Assembly: GCF_000424305.1 (NCBI RefSeq)
Contig: NZ_AUJQ01000007.1
Span: 62,001-126,000, forward strand
Reading direction: 5' to 3'
Length of the DNA stretch: 64,000 nucleotides
From: Pseudobutyrivibrio ruminis AD2017
GTDB lineage: Bacteria; Bacillota; Clostridia; Lachnospirales; Lachnospiraceae
Shown here: positions 54,868 through 62,943 of the stretch, one piece after another
Numbering within the stretch: the first letter of the stretch is position 1
Layout: every line of letters starts with the position of its first letter
Notes under the pieces: model-generated
Database searches by the model: none
What the model was told of the DNA's origin: nothing
The model's input: the letters and a program-made list of their open reading frames with translations, nothing else
Position numbers and translations under genes: made by a program

Positions 54868-55976
54868 TGAGAACGATTTCTACAGGCACATGTTTTACAG
54901 AAAAAATATCAAACTCATATAAGGAACGCAGGCAGGCTGGGTTTAACAACTTCATGCTGGATTTCGACGCTTTTAAGACCGAGGAAGTCCTTGAAGGTGA
55001 AGAGGATATACGTTATCTTTGCGAAGGATTTGTTAATCAATGCAAGGCCGATGGCATAACTGTGGAGGTGGCAAAGGCACCATCATTTGCATATGAGCTA
55101 AAGCTTTATCCAAGAGCAAGGCTTGAGGAATTGTTTTTCCAGTCATTTGATGTGGCTAAGGCATTGGGGTGCAAAGCTATTATAGTGAATCCTTACTTCG
55201 TGGATGTTAAAAATCCAATGACTGATGAAGAGGCAAAGCTATTTTATGACTCATTGATTCCGTATGCTCTTAAATCGGATGTTAAGATTTTAATTCCAAA
55301 CCAGCCAACTCTTTATAATGGCAACATTTATAGAGGCATTCTTTCAGATAAATACCAATTTGTGGAATTTATTGATTCACTAAATGAAAAGGCTGGCGGT
55401 GAGCATTTTGGAATGGTTCTTAATACAGAAGTCGTGAATGATTTGGGACAGCGATTATCTGAGTTAATTGACCAGTGGGCTGCCTTGATTGATATAGTGG
55501 ACATGAGCGAGCAAGATAATCTGAAGTATTTGATATTGTCACTTCGTAAATGCGAATTTGACGGCGGCGTGATGATTGACAGAGATAGAATATATTGGAA
55601 AGTACCAAGCCCGCTTAAGCCTGCCTATGTGAATTACACAAAGACATTAACGGATTATATAGATTGGCAAATCAACCTTGAGAGGACAATTCGTAAATAC
55701 GATAGTAGAGTGTTATTTGGTGCAGGAAATATGTGCCGAATTTATATGGAAAAATTCGGAGAGAATTATCCACCTGCATTTACCTGCGACAATAATAGTG
55801 GAATATGGGGAAGTGAAGCTTTTGGACTTCAGATTAAATCGCCAGAAGCTTTGAAGGAATTACCAGCTGACACTGCAATCTTCATCTGTAACACCTTTTA
55901 TGATGAAATCACTGCCCAGCTTAAAGCTATGAACATACCTAATCCAATAGAGAGATTTAACGACGAGATATTGTAA
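54867..55976 (+). CDS. TIM-barrel isomerase-like protein with C-terminal Rossmann module
   Basis: A 369-aa protein. Residues 1-265 look like a diverged xylose-isomerase-like / AP-endonuclease-2 barrel (FNNFMLDFDAF, KALGCKAIIVNPYF, KILIPNQP, FGMVLNTEVVN). The usual metal-binding His and Glu are not obvious, so activity is uncertain. The C-terminal ~95 residues are the module (RVLFGAGNMCRIYMEKFG, FTCDNNSGIWG). It overlaps the stop of the previous gene by one base and precedes a canonical isomerase-like gene. Confidence 0.78.
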   Translation: MRTISTGTCFTEKISNSYKERRQAGFNNFMLDFDAFKTEEVLEGEEDIRYLCEGFVNQCKADGITVEVAKAPSFAYELKLYPRARLEELFFQSFDVAKALGCKAIIVNPYFVDVKNPMTDEEAKLFYDSLIPYALKSDVKILIPNQPTLYNGNIYRGILSDKYQFVEFIDSLNEKAGGEHFGMVLNTEVVNDLGQRLSELIDQWAALIDIVDMSEQDNLKYLILSLRKCEFDGGVMIDRDRIYWKVPSPLKPAYVNYTKTLTDYIDWQINLERTIRKYDSRVLFGAGNMCRIYMEKFGENYPPAFTCDNNSGIWGSEAFGLQIKSPEALKELPADTAIFICNTFYDEITAQLKAMNIPNPIERFNDEIL

Positions 55977-55985
55977 GGAGTGCCT

Positions 55986-56948
55986 ATGTTTGACATTGGA
56001 GTACAGACAAAAAATGTAGTGAGGGATGACAATCCACTAGAGGGCTTTATGATGCTACGGGATGCAGGTTTTACCTGTTGCGATTTCAGCCTAAACGCCT
56101 ATCTATATAACAAAAATATTTACGCCGGTGATATCAATCCCTTCTTCGACAAATCTGTGGAGGAGCTTAAGGAATTTTTCACGCCCCACAAAGAGGCTGC
56201 AAAGCAGGCTGGCATCTGCATCAACCAGATGCACATGCCATACCCAATCCTTGTGCCGGACGGCGATGTGGGCATGAACAAATATCTTTGGGAGCAGGTT
56301 GCACCAAAGAGCATGGAAATCTGTAAATTTCTAGAGTGCCCAAACATCGTTATACACGGCGTAAAGCTGATTCAGAAGCTAGGCAGCGAAGAGGCGGAAT
56401 GGGAAAAGACTGCGGAGTTTATTGATTCTATAGCAGGCTTTGCAGCAGAAAATCACATCACAATCTGCATCGAAAATCTATACAACAGTGTCAACGACGG
56501 CAAATCTACCCATCTAGTGGAGGGGCCATGCTGTGACGCCAGAAAAGCCGCTGCCCGTATCGATGAGTTCAATGAGAAATACGGTTCAGAGGTCCTTGGC
56601 TTCTGCTTTGATATCGGCCATGCCAACATCGTAAAGTTGGATTTCTATGATTTCCTCAGAACACTTGGTCCACGCTTAAAGGTTCTACATCTTCATGATA
56701 ACGATGGAATTGCAGACCTACATCAGCTCCCATTCACCTTTACAAAGACTAGGGAGAACACTAGCTCTACCAACTGGCCAGCCTTTATCCAGGCACTGAA
56801 GGACATAGGCTTTGAGGGAGTGCTCAGCTTTGAAACAGCCCCAGTGCTTACATCTTTCCCTGAGGCCATGAAGCCTACAGTGCTTAGATTTATCAGGGAT
56901 ATTGGGGAATACATATCGGACGAGCTGGAAAAATCAATGTTTTTCTAA
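55986..56948 (+). CDS. Sugar phosphate isomerase/epimerase (xylose isomerase-like TIM barrel)
   Basis: A 320-aa protein of the AP-endonuclease-2 / sugar-isomerase family. Metal-ligand stretches are visible: INQMHMPYP, NIVIHG, ICIENLYN, FCFDIGHANI, LHLHDNDG and LSFETAP. ATG 55986 has AAGGAG 5 nt upstream; a GTG at 55980 overlaps that site. It may interconvert sugars or polyols for CDP activation. A decayed copy of its 3' end lies at 59.66-59.74 kb. Confidence 0.9.
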   Translation: MFDIGVQTKNVVRDDNPLEGFMMLRDAGFTCCDFSLNAYLYNKNIYAGDINPFFDKSVEELKEFFTPHKEAAKQAGICINQMHMPYPILVPDGDVGMNKYLWEQVAPKSMEICKFLECPNIVIHGVKLIQKLGSEEAEWEKTAEFIDSIAGFAAENHITICIENLYNSVNDGKSTHLVEGPCCDARKAAARIDEFNEKYGSEVLGFCFDIGHANIVKLDFYDFLRTLGPRLKVLHLHDNDGIADLHQLPFTFTKTRENTSSTNWPAFIQALKDIGFEGVLSFETAPVLTSFPEAMKPTVLRFIRDIGEYISDELEKSMFF

Positions 56949-57070
56949 AATAAAGTGATTTTTTATTTAATTTAATCTAAAATTACACTAAAACAGTGAT
57001 GAATTATCATGTGTCAACCATAAATCTATCTAGATTGATTTTAAGATGTTGCAATAAGGAAGGAATTAAA

Positions 57071-57325
57071 ATGCTAGATACCACAGAAAAACAAGTTGAA
57101 ACTCTGAAAAAACTCAGAGCTAAACTAGGATTAAATAGAACAGAATTTTCTAAGTTAGTAGGTATACCGCTAAGAACCCTAGAAGAGTGGGAAGCAGGTA
57201 ACAGAAAGATGCCAGAGTATGTACTCAGATTTCTTGTATATTATGTTCTTGGCAGAAATGTGTTATTTAAAGACAAGGATGCTGAGTATATAGATATGAC
57301 AGAAATAGAAGATTTGTATAGATAA
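57071..57325 (+). CDS. XRE-family helix-turn-helix protein
   Basis: An 84-aa DNA-binding protein. The helix-turn-helix is LRAKLGLNRTEFSKLVGIPLRTLEEWEAGNRKMPEYVLRFLV, close to small XRE proteins often encoded next to toxin or effector genes. ATG 57071 has AAGGAAGGA 6 nt upstream; an ATG 75 nt earlier is rejected. It is 75 bp before the large P-loop gene and probably regulates it. 56949-57070 carries only weak AT-rich inverted repeats. Confidence 0.85.
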   Translation: MLDTTEKQVETLKKLRAKLGLNRTEFSKLVGIPLRTLEEWEAGNRKMPEYVLRFLVYYVLGRNVLFKDKDAEYIDMTEIEDLYR

Positions 57326-57340
57326 AGACTTGCATTTTGT

Positions 57341-57397
57341 ACCTCCATGTAATATCATAAACCACGCAATGAGTGGCTATCGATGTTACATGGAGGT
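57341..57397 (+). promoter_or_regulatory. Hairpin that buries the ribosome-binding site of the P-loop gene
   Basis: ACCTCCATGTAATATC (57341-57356) pairs over 16 bp (one G-U) with 57382-57397; an inner CCAC/GTGG stem lies in the loop (57362-57365, 57373-57376). The right arm contains the GGAGG Shine-Dalgarno (57392-57396) of the ATG at 57401, so the folded RNA should block translation. No T-run follows, which argues against a terminator. Confidence 0.8.
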
Positions 57398-57400
57398 TTT

Positions 57401-59239
57401 ATGTTGCAAGATTATTTTGACGAAAGATATTTAGATTGTATATATTTTACGAACAAGAATCTCTGTGGCCCTAGAAAATCAGGGAAAACGAGTTGGTTAA
57501 GGGCCATAATGAATTATTATTCAAAGGAACATCCAATACTTTTTCTTGATTTCTCTGACTGTATGGTCACAAGCTATGATGATTTTATCCGTTACCTGGC
57601 TCGGAAAATGGCTAGCTTGTATATCGAGATAATAATTCCAAAGATAAATGAGTTAACTAATATTTGTGAATTAGAGAATTGTCTAGATATTGTTGAAGGA
57701 AATCCAGGGGAATTTTTATTAAAAAGTAGTTTATTTGATCTAATAGGATTACTGGATTTTAGGATAGGAAAAAAAGAAGATAGACCAATGATATTTGTAG
57801 ATGATATCGCTAATCCAGTTATGTGTTCAGTCAAGTATGGCTTTTATAATCAAGTTAATACATTTTTTGAGGAATTCTTGGATATTGATCACTACGAACT
57901 TACTGGTGGAATATATACCACATCATTTGCACCTCCTAATGTGGATGTTGATTATACATATAAATATATCAGTAACAAGGCAGTGAATGGTGTAGAGGTC
58001 TTATTTAAATATTGTAACGATAACAATATATATTTAGAACCAATCAATCCAGATATTGTTAGTTGGAGAGGTGAATTTCCCAATAAGATTAGCTTAGTTG
58101 AATGTTGTGATGAATACTTTAGATGTATTGATTTGAAAATAACAGAGCCAAATCCGGAAGTATGTTTTGACGAGGCTCTTAGCCAAATAATATCGGAAAA
58201 AAGAATATGGATAAAGGCTGAAAAAGAAAGGATAGAAAAAGCAAAAAAGGAGTTCGAAGAAAAAGAGAAAATTGAGTACGCGGCTTCATTTAAAGGATTT
58301 GAGCAGGTACCATCAGATTTTGCAGGTGTTAGAGGGCTACCTGAATTAGAAATTGATGATGACAAAGTTGACAAATTAAACAGTTATCTCAGAACGCTAT
58401 ATGATAGCAATAAATCTACTTATGACTGGTCGATAATCTATGATAAAATTCAGAATTTGAAACGTGAAGAAAGGTTGCAGTTCGATTCAACAGAAATGTT
58501 GGTCAGGCTAAAAGAAATCGCAGATTCTATTACAAACATCAGGTACTGCAAAATCAATGTGGATGATAGTTATTGGGCGCGATTTGAAGCACAATATAAA
58601 GAATGCCCTGAGGATTGTGCTGATATTTCATTGGTTAAGGCATATTTGACAGTAGTTAGAATTGAACAGCTAGGGGTGGTATTTACAGATATCGTTACAT
58701 ATTTATTAAATTGTTGCCATACAATGTTTTATGCAAAAGTTTCAAAAGTAAAGCGAGATGACCAAATCTGTTTGTGGGTTAATCGTGAGGATTTTCTATT
58801 GCTTGAGCAATATGTTTGCAAGAATGATGATATGTTTTGCACCCCACTTCCTTTTGTAGGCTATCGTGGGAAAATTGGCATTAGTAGAGAGTTTTATGAT
58901 TGGACGAGTCATAATGCTGTACAATCCAAATTGATAAGCAATTATTTTAATGTTATAGATACAAGAGAGAGCATAAATATAATGGATATGTATTCGCTCT
59001 ATATAGCAGCATGGAATGGAGATTTACCAGAAGGTCATCTTTTTTCAAAAGAATATAAGAAAAGTAATGCTCAAGAACTGATAATATTGCTAGAAACTTT
59101 TAGCATATTAACCGGTAATGCGTGTATAGATAATAATCATATTCTTATGAATGGAGATAAAAGTCTATGGTGTGCTCTCGGAAGAGCAGAAAATTGGTGT
59201 CAGTTAGATAAATATTTAGCTTGGTATAGGCAGAGATAA
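57401..59239 (+). CDS. Large P-loop NTPase of unknown family
   Basis: A 612-aa soluble protein. Walker A GPRKSGKTS (23-31) and a Walker B-like RPMIFVDDIA (about 128-137) define an N-terminal ATPase domain of the AAA/STAND general type (GKTSWLRAIMNYYS, ILFLDFSDCMVTSYDDF). A short charged helix (about 270-295) follows, then ~300 residues without a recognisable motif, rich in Cys, Trp and Tyr. ATG 57401 is chosen: GGAGG is 4 nt upstream; the ATG at 57383 lies inside the hairpin stem. With the XRE gene it may form a two-gene defence or TA-like system. That is inference. Confidence 0.72.
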   Translation: MLQDYFDERYLDCIYFTNKNLCGPRKSGKTSWLRAIMNYYSKEHPILFLDFSDCMVTSYDDFIRYLARKMASLYIEIIIPKINELTNICELENCLDIVEGNPGEFLLKSSLFDLIGLLDFRIGKKEDRPMIFVDDIANPVMCSVKYGFYNQVNTFFEEFLDIDHYELTGGIYTTSFAPPNVDVDYTYKYISNKAVNGVEVLFKYCNDNNIYLEPINPDIVSWRGEFPNKISLVECCDEYFRCIDLKITEPNPEVCFDEALSQIISEKRIWIKAEKERIEKAKKEFEEKEKIEYAASFKGFEQVPSDFAGVRGLPELEIDDDKVDKLNSYLRTLYDSNKSTYDWSIIYDKIQNLKREERLQFDSTEMLVRLKEIADSITNIRYCKINVDDSYWARFEAQYKECPEDCADISLVKAYLTVVRIEQLGVVFTDIVTYLLNCCHTMFYAKVSKVKRDDQICLWVNREDFLLLEQYVCKNDDMFCTPLPFVGYRGKIGISREFYDWTSHNAVQSKLISNYFNVIDTRESINIMDMYSLYIAAWNGDLPEGHLFSKEYKKSNAQELIILLETFSILTGNACIDNNHILMNGDKSLWCALGRAENWCQLDKYLAWYRQR

Positions 59240-59243
59240 TGGA

Positions 59244-59656
59244 ATGGGATTGTTTAAACACGCCATTTGCTTCGGAATACGAAAGGAGGATGCGCTCGTT
59301 ATGGCAGAAGTTAGATTAATTAACAATCTAAAGGGCATACTTTACTTTCTAGATACCCCCTTTTAGATTTTGAAATAAAGGATAGAGAACTTATAAAGGC
59401 AGATGATTTAAGTGGCCATCAGTTATATCCATATGAGCTTGCGATGCTTGGTGTTTCGTATGGTAGCTTTGTTAGATTTTTTCAGCGCCGCACCATAAGG
59501 GAAGGCTGTATGTTTTATCGTGAGCATCTAAGGGCGCTTGGCATGGATAAGATGGATTTTGACTTATACATCAGGAAAAACAATGGTAACAACCATCTGG
59601 ATAACTATTGGGTGAAGTTTGAGGATTTTGGCGCAACTAAATTTGCAGAATTGTAA
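59244..59656 (+). pseudogene. Frameshifted gene, break at a C5 run
   Basis: Reading from 59244 (or ATG 59301, with AAGGAGG at 59283-59289) gives ...LINNLKGILYFLDTPF and a stop at 59364-59366. A second frame entered at the CCCCC run (59356-59360) continues as LLDFEIKDRELIKADDLSG... to the stop at 59654-59656. Adding one C restores a single ~135-residue frame. I do not recognise the family (motifs YGSFVRFFQRRTIREGCMF, NNGNNHLDNYWVKFEDFG). It could be a dead gene or a phase-variable one. It begins 5 bp after the P-loop gene. Confidence 0.7.
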
Positions 59657-59665
59657 TGATGCAGG

Positions 59666-59740
59666 CTTTACATCAGCTTCCATTCACCTTCACAAAGACC
59701 AAGGAAATTTGGGCATATATCGGACGAGCTGGAAAATCAC
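59666..59740 (+). pseudogene. Remnant of a second isomerase gene
   Basis: Two short blocks match the 3' part of the isomerase gene at 55986-56948: CATCAGCTTCCATTCACC (near 59671) against the stretch near 56720, and TATCGGACGAGCTGGAAAA (near 59717) against the stretch near 56913. The ~150 bp that separate them in the intact gene are missing here. It is therefore a deleted, non-coding fragment. Confidence 0.75.
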
Positions 59741-59761
59741 TGCCTGAGAATAACTAGTCTC

Positions 59762-59790
59762 TTGTTATTATAACGGTTAACCGATATAAT
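59762..59790 (+). promoter_or_regulatory. Promoter with palindromic operator of the HTH/nucleotidyltransferase pair
   Basis: TTGTTA (59762-59767), 17-bp spacer, TATAAT (59785-59790). The perfect palindrome CGGTTAACCG (59774-59783) fills the spacer and extends, with one mismatch, to 20 bp. Placement between -35 and -10 is what an autorepressing antitoxin would use. Confidence 0.8.
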
Positions 59791-59809
59791 TAATGGAGGA
59801 GGTTGCATT

Positions 59810-60331
59810 ATGAATATTAAAAGATATTTAAAAGAAAATGACATATCCCTTAAAACAATGTCTGAAATCACAACAATTCCTTATACAACACTTTCAGATA
59901 TAGTTAATGAGAAGGTTGATTTATATGAGTGCAAATACAAGACTTTAAAGAAACTTTCTTTATTTTTGAAGATATCTATAGATGATTTAGTTTATGAGAA
60001 AGAGGACTTTCAAACTTTTAGGAATAATCTTCATCATGAAATAAAAAATAGTGGCCTTCTAGAAGTTGCGGCAGATGTTTTACAGCGAAAACGTATTGAT
60101 TACTATTATCAGAATGATGATATTGTAAAGGCTTTGTATCTTTTGAGCTTGGTTGACTATGTCTGCAGAATAAATGAAATAGCCCTTTGTGAGGATTATG
60201 CCAATTTGCGAAATAAGAAACTTAAGGAACCTTTTTATGTAGGAGATTTAGTTGAAGCTAGTAATCCCAAGTATATTATGGAATTTAAAAATCATAATAT
60301 CTACGAAGGAGAGTTGACAGATGCAGTATAA
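59810..60331 (+). CDS. Helix-turn-helix protein, putative antitoxin
   Basis: A 173-aa protein. The N-terminal ~65 residues are an XRE-like DNA-binding domain (SLKTMSEITTIPYTTLSDIVNEK, LKKLSLFLKISIDDLVYE). The rest is helical (LEVAADVLQRKRIDYYYQNDDIVKALYLLSLVDYVCRI), probably the partner-binding part. GGAGGAGG lies ~10 nt upstream. It overlaps the nucleotidyltransferase gene by 11 bp and has a palindromic operator in its promoter, the usual layout of an autoregulated antitoxin. Confidence 0.82.
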   Translation: MNIKRYLKENDISLKTMSEITTIPYTTLSDIVNEKVDLYECKYKTLKKLSLFLKISIDDLVYEKEDFQTFRNNLHHEIKNSGLLEVAADVLQRKRIDYYYQNDDIVKALYLLSLVDYVCRINEIALCEDYANLRNKKLKEPFYVGDLVEASNPKYIMEFKNHNIYEGELTDAV

Positions 60332-61055
60332 TTCAGACAAAACCTTAATCACTAATGAAAATGCGTATGGGATATTAAAAGCTTTTGCTAACGAATATAA
60401 AAGGCAAAATGGTGAAGCTCCTGCTGAGATAATTATCGTAGGTGGTGGAAGTATAATGCTTAATTATGGCTTTAGAAAATCTACCCAGGATTTTGACATA
60501 ATGATAAGTGGCGGCGGGGCAGACATAAAAAATATTATTCATTATGTTGCAGATAAATATAATCTACCTAATGATTGGATGAATACAGATTTTAAACGCA
60601 CGATTTCTTATTCTAGCAAGCTAAGGCAGGTATCTTCACATATGTTTTCGTTTAATCATAATTCGCTGGAAATAAGAACTGTTAAAGATGAATACCTAAT
60701 TGCTATGAAAATGATATCGGCAAGGCAATATAGAAATGATTTGTCTGATATTGTGGGAATTTTGTTATTTGCAATGCAGAATAATAACCCTATAGCCTAT
60801 AGAACTATTGAAAATGCAATAATAGAGCTTTATGATTCTACAAAGAATATTAAGAGTGAGGTTATAGAAAGAGTAAAAAAATATTCATCAATGAATGAAA
60901 GTGAACTTAGTGATGAATATTCAAAGATAAAAGAAGATGAGAATAAAACCTTAGAAGATCTTCAGGACATAGATAATAAGTATAAAGGTGTAGTGAATGA
61001 AGCAAGTGTGGATACTGTAATAGCTGCTTTAAGAAGAAAGGAAAACAAATCTTAA
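60321..61055 (+). CDS. Nucleotidyltransferase-fold protein (DUF6036/AbiEii-like), putative toxin
   Basis: A 244-aa protein. The nucleotidyltransferase core is visible: IIIVGGGSIMLNYGFRKSTQDFDIMI (37-62) with Asp57 and Asp59 as metal ligands, and a later LEIRTVKDEYLIAMKMISARQYRNDLSDIVGIL stretch common in DUF6036 / AbiEii-type proteins. The C-terminus is a charged helical region (about 175-235). Such enzymes transfer nucleotides to tRNA or proteins as toxins, or act in phage abortive infection. Translationally coupled to the HTH gene. Confidence 0.82.
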   Translation: MQYNSDKTLITNENAYGILKAFANEYKRQNGEAPAEIIIVGGGSIMLNYGFRKSTQDFDIMISGGGADIKNIIHYVADKYNLPNDWMNTDFKRTISYSSKLRQVSSHMFSFNHNSLEIRTVKDEYLIAMKMISARQYRNDLSDIVGILLFAMQNNNPIAYRTIENAIIELYDSTKNIKSEVIERVKKYSSMNESELSDEYSKIKEDENKTLEDLQDIDNKYKGVVNEASVDTVIAALRRKENKS

Positions 61056-61102
61056 AAGGAATTGGACAATGGAAAAATAATGTGAAAAAGCAGCCCTATT
61101 TC

Positions 61103-61131
61103 TTGAAATCAAGACTCTTTTATTATAAAAT
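61103..61131 (+). promoter_or_regulatory. Promoter of pgi
   Basis: TTGAAA (61103-61108), 17-bp spacer, TAAAAT (61126-61131), with AT-rich surroundings: a strong sigma-A match 52 bp before the start codon. Confidence 0.75.
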
Positions 61132-61183
61132 TTTCTCTGAAATCGATTAAGTTAAACGCATAACATATAAAGGAGTGATCAAA

Positions 61184-62767
61184 ATGATAGAATGGAAGAA
61201 TTTTGATAAGCTCGAGTCTTACAAGACTCTCCAGGGGCTTAAGAATCAAGTAGAATTAAAGTCTGCAATGGCAGGAGCAAACGGTGCTAAGCGTGTAGCT
61301 GAGTATTCAGTTCCAATGTCTAACGGAATGGTTTACAACTTTGCTTCAAAGCAGGTGGATGACACTGTTCTTGATGCACTTGCAAAGCTCGCTGATGAGG
61401 CACAGCTTGTTGACAAGTATGCAGCCCTTTACAACGGAGAGGTTATCAATACAGGTGAAAAGAGATTAGTTCTTCATCAGCTCACACGTGGTCAGCTTGG
61501 CGATGATGTTATAGCTGATGGTGTTAACAAGAGAGAATTTTACGTAAAGCAGCAGGAGCGTATCGCTGATTTCGCTAACAAGGTTCACGCAGGTGAAATC
61601 GTTAACGAAAAGGGTGAGAAGTTCACATCAGTAGTTCAGATTGGTATCGGTGGTTCTGACCTTGGCCCTCGCGCTATGTATCTTGCACTTGAGAACTGGG
61701 CAAAGGTTACAGGCACATTCAAGATGGAGGCTCACTTCATTTCAAATGTAGACCCTGACGATGCAGCAGCTGTACTTGCTGGCGTTGATGTTGCTCACTC
61801 AATCTTCATCCTTGTATCTAAGTCAGGTACAACACTTGAGACTCTTACAAACGAGTCATTTGTTAAGGATGCCCTTGCAAAGGCTGGTCTTGACGCTTCT
61901 AAGCACATGATCGCTGTTACATCTGAGACATCACCACTTGCTAAGTCTGCTGATTACTTAGATGCATTCTTCATGGATGATTACATCGGTGGCCGTTACT
62001 CATCTACATCTTCAGTAGGTGGCGCAGTACTTTCACTTGCATTTGGTCCAGATGTATTTGCTAGATTCTTAAATGGTGCAGCAGCAGAAGATGCTCTTGC
62101 AAAGAACGCTGATATTCGCAAGAACCCAGCACTTCTTGATGCACTTATTGGTGTTTATGAAAGAAACGTACTCGGTTACGAGTCTACAGCAGTTCTTCCA
62201 TACTCACAGGCACTTAGCCGTTTCCCTGCTCACTTACAGCAGCTCGACATGGAGTCAAACGGTAAGAGCGTTAACAGATTTGGCGAAAAAGTTGATTACG
62301 TTACAGGCCCAGTTATCTTTGGTGAGCCTGGTACAAACGGTCAGCACAGCTTCTACCAGTTATTACATCAGGGAACAAACATCATTCCACTTCAGTTCGT
62401 AGGCTTCAAGAAGAGCCAGATGGCAACAGACGTTGTTATCGAGGGAAGCACATCACAGCAGAAGCTTAAGGCTAACGTTGCAGCTCAGATCATGGCTTTC
62501 GCTTGCGGTAAGGATGATGACAACAGAAATAAATACTTCGAAGGTAACAGACCTTCTTCAATCATCGTTGGCGAGCAGCTTACACCAGAGACACTTGGTG
62601 CACTTCTTGCTCACTTCGAGAACAAGGTTATGTTCCAGGGCTTCGTATGGAATCTTAACTCATTCGATCAGGAAGGTGTTCAGCTTGGAAAGGTACTTGC
62701 AAAGAAGGTACTTGCTGGCGATACATCAGATGCTCTTGCAGCTTACGCAAAGCTTCTTGATATCTAA
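61184..62767 (+). CDS. pgi: Glucose-6-phosphate isomerase
   Basis: A 527-aa enzyme that interconverts glucose 6-phosphate and fructose 6-phosphate in glycolysis. It has both family signatures: the GIGGSDLGPRAMYLAL and SKSGTTLETLTNE phosphate-binding stretches, and GEPGTNGQHSFYQLLHQG in the C-terminal half. Codon use is highly biased, as for a highly expressed gene. ATG 61184 follows AAAGGAG by 8 nt; a GTG at 61175 overlaps that site. Own promoter upstream and strong terminator downstream: monocistronic. Confidence 0.97.
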   Translation: MIEWKNFDKLESYKTLQGLKNQVELKSAMAGANGAKRVAEYSVPMSNGMVYNFASKQVDDTVLDALAKLADEAQLVDKYAALYNGEVINTGEKRLVLHQLTRGQLGDDVIADGVNKREFYVKQQERIADFANKVHAGEIVNEKGEKFTSVVQIGIGGSDLGPRAMYLALENWAKVTGTFKMEAHFISNVDPDDAAAVLAGVDVAHSIFILVSKSGTTLETLTNESFVKDALAKAGLDASKHMIAVTSETSPLAKSADYLDAFFMDDYIGGRYSSTSSVGGAVLSLAFGPDVFARFLNGAAAEDALAKNADIRKNPALLDALIGVYERNVLGYESTAVLPYSQALSRFPAHLQQLDMESNGKSVNRFGEKVDYVTGPVIFGEPGTNGQHSFYQLLHQGTNIIPLQFVGFKKSQMATDVVIEGSTSQQKLKANVAAQIMAFACGKDDDNRNKYFEGNRPSSIIVGEQLTPETLGALLAHFENKVMFQGFVWNLNSFDQEGVQLGKVLAKKVLAGDTSDALAAYAKLLDI

Positions 62768-62778
62768 AAAGTTTCTTA

Positions 62779-62814
62779 AAAATGGCTACCGTGTATTGCG
62801 GTAGCCATTTTTTT
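62779..62814 (+). terminator. Rho-independent terminator of pgi
   Basis: AAAATGGCTACCG pairs perfectly with CGGTAGCCATTTT (13 bp, to 62811) around a 7-nt loop, within a T-rich tail. Confidence 0.95.
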
Positions 62815-62850
62815 ACGCTAGGATATGGTTTAGACGTAAATTGGAAGTAG

Positions 62851-62930
62851 CCAGTAGGTAACAAGCTATTTATTTACTAAAGTGAAACATGGGTTGAACG
62901 TAGTAAATAAATGCTTGTTTCCGTAACTGG
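62851..62930. repeat. Long imperfect inverted repeat
   Basis: 62851-62878 (CCAGTAGGTAACAAGC then ATTTATTTACT) is the imperfect reverse complement of 62902-62930 (AGTAAATAAATGCTTGT then CGTAACTGG). The arms are ~28 bp with a 23-bp centre. It ends 13 bp before the next gene. Either an mRNA leader hairpin or a very small mobile remnant. Confidence 0.75.
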
Positions 62931-62943
62931 CGAGTGAGGAATT

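Noticed and set aside
56947-56968. AAATAAA/TTTATTT hairpin after the isomerase gene as a terminator
   Set aside because: Only A-T pairs, unstable; it may contribute to termination but cannot be called with confidence.
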